Below are positions 40,835 through 52,000 of a DNA stretch of 64,000 nt, one piece after another; position 1 is the first letter of the stretch; each line of letters begins with the position of its first letter. Source of the DNA: Anthopleura xanthogrammica (Eukaryota > Cnidaria > Anthozoa > Actiniaria > Actiniidae); NCBI GenBank assembly GCA_964019055.1, contig OZ025208.1, forward strand, positions 15,747,457-15,811,456, written 5' to 3'. The position numbers were made by a program, and so were the translations under genes. The notes below the pieces were generated by a model. The model saw only the letters and a program-made list of their open reading frames with translations, had not been told where the DNA came from and did not search any database.

Positions 40835-41136
40835 ATCACCAAATATACAGAATGGCAGTTACCTCGCTAGCCTTATCTGATCATACCATTCGCAGCACTA
40901 AGCAGCTCTGCCATCAATCCTGTGATATATGGAGCAATGAACACTGCATTCAGGAGAGAGTACACAAAGATCCTTCGCTGTAGATGAATCACCAAATATA
41001 CAGAATATCAGTTACCTCGCTAGGCTTATCTGATCATACCATTCGCAGCACTAAGCAGCTCTGCCATCAATCCTGTGATATATGGAGAAATGAACACTGC
41101 ATTCAGGAGAGAGTACACAAAGATCCTTTGCTGTAG
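40831..41136 (+). repeat. Two extra tandem copies of the receptor TM7 segment, 153 bp each
   Basis: Units start at 40831 and 40984 with ATGAATCACC and end with the receptor terminus CTGTAG at 40983 and 41136. Each carries the codons for AINPVIYGAMNTAFRREYTK in frame within itself but after the gene's stop. The last copy restores the usual 3' end (ATCTGAATGACACCATAAAT). Confidence 0.92.
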
Positions 41137-41910
41137 ATCTGAATGACACCATAAATGGAGGCAAAAAAAAAAAGTCATCCATCGGGAATTTTGATTGGGC
41201 TGTATCTAAGGCCCTCAGAGGAACTTTTTTGCATATAGGCATATACGATTAGATTACATTATGTATCAGTTCTGTACATGTAGCTAGGTTGAGTGCATGT
41301 GCTTGCTAAAGACACTCAAATCAATAGAGTTATATAGTATGAATTGCTCAACATGCTTTTGAAAAGACGTTCAAGAATGGACTTCAGCATAAAAACTGAA
41401 TACAGAGACTTTTTAGGATAGCGTTCAGATCGAAGCTGAACTGAGTAGAGAGAGTTTTAGATGGAGAATAGACTCAAAACCAAAAAAAAAACTTTGAAAA
41501 TAGAAAATAGTTCATCTCAAAACTGAATCGCGAATACGATATGTAACTCGTCAAAAGGTGTTTGCAATGACTGAAAAAATAAAAACATCCCCAGCAACCA
41601 CAAAAATAACGACAGCAACAACACTGGACAAAAACAAATTTACAGCAATAACAGGAACAACAGTAGCAGCAACTATTTTTAGCCAGGATGCCAAAATTTT
41701 TATTTAAAAAGCTTCAATTTCTTGAAGTATTTTTGTATTTGGTCTTTCGTGTAGGGCTTCGTTGCAAGGCATGTGGAATAGTTTTCTGGCTGTTCAATCC
41801 ATAACTTATGGTCAATATTGTCAGCTGTCAGTGCCACTGAAATATTTTTCAACTGATCTTCATCTTTTGCCTGAAAAGAAAGTGTAAACCTGGTATCTAG
41901 GCCTCTTTGA

Positions 41911-42238
41911 CTTGAGTGTAATGTTTTCCCATTTCAGACCACGTGTCAAAGAGTATTATTTCTTTGTTTAACGGTTGCGCATGAGAAGACACATGAGCTA
42001 TACACCAAATCGAAATATTGAAAACTATTATTCTGGACTGACTAGTCTCTCATACATGTGAAAACGTTTTTATGTTTCCACGTGAACACGAGGCTAGTCA
42101 GTCCAGAACAATAGTTACTCAAAATTAATAGTTATTAACCATTTCGATTCCGTGTCGTGTATGGATACAACTCAAACAAAGAATCTTGTTCTCAAAAGAA
42201 TAACACATGGTCTGAAATGGAAAGACATTATACTAAAG
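41911..42238. mobile_element. MITE family M1, copy 1
   Basis: Ends are inverted repeats starting CTTGAGTGTAATGTTTTCCC followed by ATTTCAGACCACGTGT. An inner inverted repeat, ACTGACTAG with CCAGAA/TTCTGG, lies near 42030-42110. Three related copies lie at 52467, 55196 and 58710. Confidence 0.75.
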
Positions 42239-44334
42239 ATAAAGCATTAAAATTTTGAAAACGTCTTCCCCTCTTGTTGGTTTATAGTGGTTGTCAACAA
42301 GATTACAGTAATGGCAAACTATCTGCAGATTACTTTGGAAAATGCACAATCGTCAAGGGGGTGTGGGATAGGCAGCTTTTTTCAGGGAGGTTGGAACACT
42401 GTTTTTGGCACTAAGGTGGCTCCAAGGAGTTATTTTTCAGTCGCACTTCCCTTTTCGAAACCGCTTATACCTACTCTTACTTTAGCTCAATGAAACTGAA
42501 TTTTACACCAGATGTTAGACTTGGATGAAAGTTTTGAACAACGGTATTTTTATGCTAATTAGCGTTTCCATAGCAACGATAAACAAACTTTTCAAAAAAA
42601 CAGTTTTTTCTAAATATCTTTCGAAATCGGGCTGCCCTTGAGATGCGAATAATTGCACTATAATTGACACAGTGTAGCATACTAAATGGAAAAGTTTCAA
42701 GAAAAGCTATCTGTCTTATTTAAAAATAATAATTCTAAACATCTTTTCATTCATTGTTGCCTTCGACGCTCACTCGTTAAACCCACAGGAAGCGAAATAG
42801 AAACTCTGCCACCCAGGGAAGCCTTCCAGCTGATTTGAGAAAAATATTAGCCAATCAAAATTCAGAAAATTTGCAAAAACTGAGGTGTCAAGGATGATCC
42901 TTAGTAACCTGGCAATTCAGGAAACAGAAATTTCTTTATATTATTTTTCCACTCAATAATGAATCAAAACCCTCTCCTGAAAATCCAGATTTATTTCAGA
43001 TATAAACTTTTGTAAGTCAATTTTTTCAGGCTTCAGAACACCTCAGTTTTGCATTATTTCACATCAGCTGGTTTGTTTTTCTATATAATTTCCCTTTGGT
43101 CATCCTATGTAAAAAAAAAAGAGAAATACTGGACTAGGTATATTTCTACATCTTCAACTTTTTTAGTAAATAACCTTTTTTCCAGATCTTATTTTTGTCT
43201 AGCACTTTTATCTAAATTGGGCTCCCTGTGTCGACTGTCCCATTTGATTATTTACCTCAAGCACAACTTTGTGCATATGGTCAATATCTTTTGTATACTC
43301 TATGGTGTTGGGGTCATCTTTGAATTGCCAGATAACAGCACTACAAGCATGGCATGCTTGAGCAATGACAGCACCAGTTGGCCACTTCATAGAATGTAGC
43401 AAATCACCTCGGACTACCACATACTGTACCAGTTTGCTTGCCATTTGTCACCAGATATGTTATGTGTCAAAGTATAATCTATGAGTTAACAAGCATGAAA
43501 CTGTACCTATCATTACATTTGTCTGATATTTTTGCATCCAGTCGTTCATCAAGGTACCTGTAAATGTAATAGAATAGAAAGAAATTATTATTTCTGGTAA
43601 GCCAGCCGTAAAATTCTGTTGCTTGTTGCTCTGGGAGTAAGAAATGAGCAACAGAATCATACCTCTGGGTTCCAAAGGATGTATTTCTGGTAAATAAAGG
43701 AAGAATATTCAATAGAATCATACATGATCTGAAGAGGGAAAAGCAAAGAATCTTTTGTTGTTAGTTCCAAAAATTGGCAAAGAAGTGAATTTAAAGTGAG
43801 AATCTCAGAACAAATTTGATTCAGATGCTATTGCTCAGGGTAGTGAAGGTCTATTACATGTAAATCAGGATGTTAACTAATATATATGCCAAACCAAAAA
43901 CCAAAAATGGGGGGGATTTTTCACAGGCATCCAGCTAGACATTTTCTTTACAGCTTTCCTTTTCTACCAAGAGGGGGGGTCAAGGGCACCCTAGGAACCC
44001 CCCTAGGAACCCCCTAGATATGCCCCTGATATAGAAGCCCATTTGGTAATTTCTTTTTTTATAAAGAACCTTTAATAAATGGACACCAAATATTGAATTT
44101 ACAATGATCTGTATGCTGCTTACTCGCACTGTATTCTTGTTCAATACAACAGCAATCAGGGTGGTGAAGGGGGTATCAATCAAAAACCGCTACTTTTTTT
44201 TATGAATTTCATGGTCAAAAAAGGGCTGATCTGTGGATCATAGAAAACTGGTGTCCACTGAATGAAGATTCATTTTACAGGAAATATAGGAAGAAAATTT
44301 TGGGGCCTGAGCTAGTACATGTATTAGTGCATGC
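42239..44334. other. No gene recognised
   Basis: Scattered short frames only, with no homology I recognise and no convincing splice structure. A G/C-skewed stretch near 43965-44020 resembles the GGGG/CCCC words found in the receptor flanks. Confidence 0.4.
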
Positions 44335-44527
44335 CTACTGCTATTTTCATAAACATGCGAACTCGGTAGCTGTGAGCTGCACGCTGAAATTTGGTTTTTG
44401 GCTTCCGTCAATCAAAACTAATCAGTCGGTATCTTTTATATTTTTGACTGGCGGCAGTGAAAAACCAAATTCCAACGGGAAACTTGCAACTACAGAGTTT
44501 GCATGTTTATGAAAATAGCAGTAATAA
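44335..44527. mobile_element. Fold-back MITE, family M2 copy 1
   Basis: The arms CTGCTATTTTCATAAACATG and complement enclose a core with CCGTCAATCAAAACTAAT and TTGACTGGCGGCAGTG. The same core recurs at 50128-50307. Confidence 0.65.
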
Positions 44528-44565
44528 AGTGTGTTTACTTTATAATAAGGGGTACAGTATATTAA

Positions 44566-44790
44566 TAGTCCCCTTCGCAGTTCACTGCGCTGTCTTGAAA
44601 GGTAGCCATATATGCCTTTGCATCGAAGCGAGACGAATGGTGAGCTAGCTTGCAATGATAGAGACCTTGGACAATTATTCACATGTCTCTATCATTGCAA
44701 ACTCACCGTTTGTCTTGCTTCAAATTCAATGCAAAGGTATGGCTACCTTTCAAGATGGCACAGGGAACTGTGAAGGGGACTATTCCCCTA
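44566..44790. mobile_element. Fold-back MITE, near-perfect palindrome
   Basis: The left arm begins ATAGTCCCCTTCGCAGTTC and the right arm is its complement, with AAAGGTAGCCAT and GCAATGATAGAGAC shared. Arms are about 100 bp, with a short AT-rich centre near 44670-44685. Confidence 0.7.
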
Positions 44791-45359
44791 GCTTATAGCT
44801 AGTATGGGTTTCTATATATTTGTTAAAATTACTTTCAATGGAACTACAAATCCAGGAGAGAAACCTGATATTATTAATCAACGGTTCATATAGGATAAAT
44901 CCTAAATAGAATGTTGAACTGTGAAATGACTTTAAAAGCTTGAATTACTTGACACATGCACACACAAAAATAAATAAAATGTAATGAATTTGAAATAATA
45001 TATACGATTAACTTTATAAGTATAACTTTCTACTATCATCCTTACTCCTAATTTATCCTTATAAGGCATGTTTAGAAATACATTTACCGTAATTAAACTT
45101 ATTTTGACAAGTCAGGACATATTTTTACTCGACACATGCACAAGGAAGTGTTAACCTGATAAAACTCTAGTTTACTAAGAATATAGTGTTGCTAAAATAA
45201 GACTTATAGTCTTTTAATCGCCATCTCCTGAAAAATAATTCCTAATCTCAGGAAATCAGGGGAAATAAATACAATAGAATAAAAGAACTTACCATCGAGA
45301 TGTCCATATCGTGTTTATACCAACTGAAGATATATGCAGATACATGCACGAGTACTGAA

Positions 45360-45915
45360 TAGAGGCCAGGCTACCTAGCCAAATGTACAACCTTCAATAA
45401 TTTTTTTTATGTATATTTTTATTCAGAATTTAATTTTTATGTGATAATCTTAGGGATTAAAGTGTTGCATTAGGAATAGAAGTGTTAGGATTAGAGAGGT
45501 TTTCAATTTTTTAGGGGATAGGGATAATTTGACATAAATTAGCATGTATAATAGATCGTGACGTCACGCGTTGGTGCAGCAACCTTTATCCTAAAACAGA
45601 TTTTTTTATATATATTTGAATTCAGAATTTAATCTTTGAAATATTTTTAAGTACTGCATTGTTGTGTTTGGATTAGAGGGTTTGACGCACGATACATGTG
45701 TCATTAAATAGAGGCCAGGCTACGTGGCCAAATGTACAACCTTTTATCCTAGTAAAAACATCAATTTTTTCATGTTTTAAATCAGAATTTAAGCTTTGAT
45801 ATTGTAATTCTAAGGATTGTAGTGTTGTGTTGTGATAAGTATTGTTTGGGTTGGGTTTTTAGGGGATAGGGGATGATTTGACATAAATTAGCATGTATAA
45901 TGCAGGGTGACGTCA
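45360..45915 (+). promoter_or_regulatory. Duplicated segment with CRE palindromes upstream of the 14-3-3 gene
   Basis: About 200 bp is present twice (about 45360-45567 and 45714-45915). Each copy runs from GAGGCCAGGCTAC to TTAGCATGTATAAT and ends in the full CRE-like palindrome TGACGTCA (45559-45566 and 45908-45915). The second CRE lies about 150 bp before the 14-3-3 start codon, in GC-rich sequence, so it is a plausible promoter element. No TATA box is evident. Confidence 0.55.
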
Positions 45916-46063
45916 CGGTTTGCACCCCCAGCAAAGGTCGAGCTCAAGCACGCGCGCGCCAGGATCGACCTTGAACCGTTTCGTTCGGCCATCTTGGATC
46001 GTTCAATACTCGCCGCATTTGTACTACTTTGCCGTTCTCGTAGCGCCCACACACACTTCTACC

Positions 46064-49000
46064 ATGGGAGAAACGAAAGAAGACTTGGTTCTGAAGGCAA
46101 AATATGCCGAACAGACGGAAAGATACGACGATATGGCTGATGCTATGAAGAAGGCAACAGAGATTAATCCAAAACTTGAGCAGGAAGAGCGAAACTTGCT
46201 CTCTGTGGCTTACAAGAACGTGGTCGGAGCCCGGCGTTCGTCGTGGAGGGTTATTTCAAGTATAGAGCAAAAAGCAGACAACTCGGAGAAAAAAGAACAA
46301 ATGGCTAGAGAGTACCGAGAGAAAATAGAAGCGGAACTGAAGGAGGTTTGCAAAGACGTTCTGGTGAGTTTTGGTGGTTATTTTGTGTCTCATCGCCCCA
46401 CCCTGGTAGGCTACACTCTCTTTTAAGATTTCCAAATAAAACACTAAAAGCATATTTTAACAGCTTCTAATCCTCAAGCGTTATTCTAGCATTCTTTAGG
46501 CTAACTATTGTACGATTTTTGGTACTATAACCCTTGTTTTTCTTTCACTTTGCAGGATTTGTTGGACAACTTTCTCATCCCAAATGCTGCCGACACTGAT
46601 TCAAAGGTATTCTTCTTAAAAATGAAAGGCGACTATCATCGGTACCTGGCTGAAGTTGCTTCTGGCGAGGACAGAAAAAGTAAGCTTTGGTTTTGTACTT
46701 TGTACAGGGATAATTTTTGGAGATTATATTTTGGGTGGGTGTGCTTCTATCTCATTTAGAATTCCTCTTTGTGTTGTTCAACTTCAAATTGATTTGAGAC
46801 GCGGATTCTTCTTTTCTCGTTCTTCTTTTTCCTTTTTCTATAATAAAATAGTAAATCTTCGCTACCATGACTAAAATATTCGTTATATCTATTTATTTTT
46901 TGAGTAATACACGTCTTCCTTTTGTCGATTGACACAGAATTACTCGTACAACCATCGACGCAATGTTCACAATGTGTCAAAAAGCACATCTTGTAGGGTC
47001 TCATTCAAACATCTCAGTACACATAACTTACAATTTAGTCTACTTTGATTATCCTTATTGGCAAAGAAAGGTAGTTTTTTTAGGTAAATATAACGATCTA
47101 GAAAAATGTAGGTCTTTTTTTTGTCGTTTTTAGGTCTATTATTTTCATTGTTGTAAAGTATTTCTCAGTAGGTGAAATTCAAAGCATAAAAGTTGTTTTG
47201 CTAAGTACTACTGAATAGGGCTTTCATAATGACCGTAATGTATACTACCACAATTACACCAAAATTAAACTAAAATACCTTTAAGATTGTTGTTCTATAT
47301 ATCGTTTTTCCAAGTACAACATTCAGAGTTTATTTGTGAAAAGAAACTGTTTACAATTGTACACTTTTTGTGATATTTGACCTAAGGAACTACAGCTGTT
47401 TTCAGTTTTTTGAACGCAATTTAGTCCAACAAGATGCAATTATACATAAAAAGTTTTTGTCTTGTTTATAATTTCAAACCTAAGATCCACTTTATGACAA
47501 TTCATTAAAAAATAACACTCAAATTATTTGTCTGGGCATTAGTATTTCACTCCATTGGTCTTTGGTTTTCAACATTTGATTGCTGTAAACACGAGCCCAG
47601 CCTAGATCTGTCAAAATGAACACAAATGAAAGAAAACTCCCTTAAAATTTAATGTCAAATTTGTACATTTTAATTACTTTGTGACACTTTGAACAGTAAG
47701 ATTTCTTGATTCGTTCACATAATTGTACTTGGCAAAGCTATTTCCATTAACTAAGTGCCGTATTTTACATAGTTGAAAAAAGCAGTAAATATTTTCGCCC
47801 AACAATTTGATAAATAAAAAAACCCCACTATATTTATACACTACAAACATCTACTGTCTAGCTGGCACAGACATTTGGGCATCATGGACGTCTTGTATCG
47901 AGAATATCTGATTGTATATGAGTTAACAAAGATATTGAAGTTTGAGGGAAAATTCATGGTTTGTTGTGGCAAGGAACTTCTTGTTCCTTTTGAGGTTGTG
48001 TAGTAATATCAAGGTATTCTTGGATTACAATCATCCCCAAAGGAGTGAAATAACAAAAGCTATGTAATATTACAAAAGAATTTATTCAAAACTCTTTTGT
48101 CAACTCTTCCACCATGGCAGCTATGATGTCATGTGCAAAAGAAAAATTTTGCAATGGTTATGATAGTATCCATGAAAAGACAAACTTTACAATAATCATT
48201 ATTAAGGAATTAGCTTCAAGTAAAATAGATATATGATACATGTAGGTAAAGTATGAGTTTTTATTGATATGGTATGGACTCCCCTTTTATTGACACCCAC
48301 CGATTCCTGTTGGCCTTGGATCGGCCGTTCCTGGGTCTCCCGTTATCGGCGTTGAGTGACTGAAATAGGCATATACCTAGCCTGCTTATCTAGCTTTCTA
48401 TACGAATTTGAATTCGTGGAGTTTTTATTATTTTTAGGTCTATCCTTATTATCTTTAGTCTATATATACCTAGTCTGCATATCTAGAGTCTACGATTCTT
48501 ATTATACTTATTTGTTTTGATTGTAAGGGCACTGAGACCCAGTTGTGTAGCCTTAGAACTGTTTATTATTATTATTTAAAAGTATTGTCTTTATTTACCA
48601 GTAACACTTGCAGAAGTATACGAATATCGAGATATATCAAACTAAGAATCTTACTCTCAAAAACCTGGAAGTGACAAACCATTAGTTTTTAGGTATTTCA
48701 GTGCCAAATGTAATTATACTACTTATTCCATGACATGTTACTTTTGCAATATCTGAGGATGGATATTTCACGACACTTTGCTTTCGCAATTTTGAGGGGG
48801 GGAAATCATATTCTAAGTCACTTTAATTTCGTGATTTCATTGAATACATCATTTATTTGTTTCCAAATACACAGATTCCTTGAACAAAACAGCTTTATTA
48901 CCAAATTTAAACCGGGGGGGGGGGGGGGGAATTTGCATTAGTTCCTTGGTTTTGACTTGAGTATAATGACTGCTGGAGGCATTAGTGCTTTGCTCTCAGT

Positions 49001-52000
49001 AACATCTTTTACCCGTCTCAGGTTTTCACTGATCTGCTCTCGAATTCTCCCAAACGCGTAGCCTCGGTTTTCACCAGGCTATGAAGGCATCAGAGAAAAT
49101 GTTTTATTTCTTTTAAAAAATACTTTTTACCTTGCCCTTGCTTTTTACGTCATTTCCGTGCCTTCATAGCGTGATGAAAACACAGCTCTCAACCAATGAG
49201 AGCGTGCGTACCATCTTAAGTATTTTTTAAATCTGCTTTATTTAATCAATTATTGAAGGTCACTTAATTTCACACCATTATATTTTCAGAGCACTTATTT
49301 TTCACATCACTTTCATTTCGTGATTTTTTGGAAATTGTGAAGTTAAAGTTTGACGAAAATTTTATGTAATAAGGTATATTGCTGTTGTGCTGCAGCAATG
49401 CACTCTGGGACTGTTAACTCAATCAAATAAGTCAAAACAAAAGAATAACGAACCATGATGTCTTTTGTTTGGTGTGATTTGATTGAGTTAACAGTCCCAG
49501 AATGCATTGCTCCAGTAAACTAGCAATATAGTCCATGCTAATGAGAAATGGCCAAAGGCATAACAGTTCAACAATTTTAAATACATGGATCATCAACTAA
49601 TTAGGTTTAGTATCATTACCCAAGTGATTATAGGAAATCATGCACACTCATTGCTTGAGAACTTCAGAATATTTCCCAATGACCACCTATAGGTGAATGT
49701 AGGATTGAGTGAGCTTCATTTGTTGATATATGCCTCTTTCAAAATACAAAAATATCTACATTAGAAATAAATCAATGTTTTCGAGTAACCACCTATATAA
49801 TGATACTAAACAATTATTCATCTCAGGCACATTGATTATCGGTGAATATTTACCTGGACTATGTTTAGGGAAATGTTCACCGATAATCACCTCGCCTCGT
49901 GAATAATTGTTAAATATTAACTTCTCGATTAACCAGTGAATGAAATTCATAAGTGATTTCAACTTTTTTCTTATCTTGTAAACAACAGTTGGGCCATCAC
50001 ATTTCCATATTTTTTTTCATTGCATAATGTATAAACAATGTGGCATTAGTAACATACATCAAAGTTTATGGCTGTATAAAAATACTTTCCATAGATCTGC
50101 ACTCTATTTTCAGTGAAGATGTGTATTTTTACATTTTCTGCAAACCAAGACATTCCAAATGCTTGTTGTGGAATGGATTTTTTACTGCCGCCAGTCAATA
50201 ATATAAAAGGTACTGACTAATTAGTTTTGGTTGACGGCAGTAAAAAACCAATTTCACAAGAAGCTGTTGGAATGTCTGGTATCGCAGAAAATGTAAAATT
50301 GCAGTAAGATTCGTTTGTTTCATTTATTTTTTGGGGATACACAAAATTGGCATTACTTTTTAAAAATCCATCAAATCACTTTTACCACCATTTTCATTGC
50401 TACTTTCTGATCAAGAAAGAAAGTCACAACAGATTACTTGGCAATAGCTTACAGTCAATCAAAATAAATCTGTAGTGTAGGTTTCCATGTACAGTAACAT
50501 CGATTACACCATGGATAAATGAAGACTAGCAGCTTGCTTTCGAAAAGTTGCATTCCTCTCCAAAAATGACCGCAATGAATAATATTTTTTCATTCTAATC
50601 ATAGTATGTTTCCAAACCAGAGTAATAGACCTTTGTCAAATTCCTACGATACTGCTGTATTCATTGACTACAGAATCATTTACGCAGGGTTAGTCTCATT
50701 CCAATGTCATAACATTCACAATTACCAACGGTAAAGTAAAGAACGTACATTTACAACAATACAAACCCTTTGAAATTCCAAGGACCTTCACACTGGACAT
50801 GTATATTCTACAAAAAAATTGAGGTAAAAATGCGTAAATGTATCTGTAGTCGTGGAAGACTGTCAGCAGCATTTTACAAATTTGAAAAAGGTCTATTGTT
50901 TGTCATCAGTAAATCCAGGAGCATAGATTTTTGATATTAACAAAAAAAAATTCTCCCTGACAGATGTTGTTGATGCCTCAAAGAATGCCTACCTTGAAGC
51001 AATGGAGTTCTGTAAAGACAAACAAATGAAGACCACTGATCCAATCCGTCTGGGTTTGGCTTTGAACTTTTCTGTTTTCTATTATGAAATCTTAGAAGAC
51101 CAGTCACAAGCCTGTAAACTGGCTAAACAGGTAACATCCCCATGTTACAGAACATTATTCAGATAATCAAGGGGGAAGGGGGGGTTAGTTGTAGTACACT
51201 TGCCTCTCAGTGACCTCTTGTGTTCAATTCCTGGACTTGGCATCACATGTGAGTAGAGCTTGATAGGTCCCTCCCTTGATTTGAGGGTTTTTCTCTGGGT
51301 TCTCCAGACTTTTCCTCCCTCCACTAAACCTTACCTGCTAAATTCCAGTTTGATCTGTGAGTTAGGCATGCCTTGACTTTGACCAACCAAGAGGTTGTTT
51401 CAGGGTTCGATCTGTGCGTTAGGCATGCCCTGACTTAGATCAGCCCAGAGGTTGTTTCAGGGTTCAATCTGTGAGTTAGCCTTGCTCTGACTTAGATCAA
51501 CCAAGAGGTTGTTTCAGGGTTCAATCTGTGAGTTAGCCTTGCCCTGACTTAGATCAACCAAGAGGTTGTTTCAGGGTTCAATCTGTGAGTTAGCCGTGCC
51601 CTGACTTAGATCAGCCCAGCAGTTGTTTAAATGTCTTGATAGAATTCAAAGAAATGTGTTTGATGCTGTAGACAAAATGTTATTTTTGTAGTTTCATCTA
51701 TTAAGGAATATAATAAATATAATACAATCTGTAGGGGCATTTACAATTTTCATTGTACATGATCTAGCTTCAGTACAAACATCTTTTTTTAATTGTGACT
51801 ATAGGCCTTTACAATATTTATTCATTAAGTGCTTAGCCTCACGTTCATGTAGCTATGACCACATTTAATGTATGCGCATACTTCCATGCACTGCCTTTTT
51901 GATGCCAAACAAACCTTTTCATGCCTTATTTGGTAAAACAAACCAGCTTCGCATGGAAAAGCCTGTGTATGAAAATATGCTTACAATAAATGTGGTCATA

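Noticed and set aside
45907..46140. Alternative frame overlapping the first 14-3-3 exon
   Set aside because: It is out of frame with the clear 14-3-3 coding sequence and has no known similarity.
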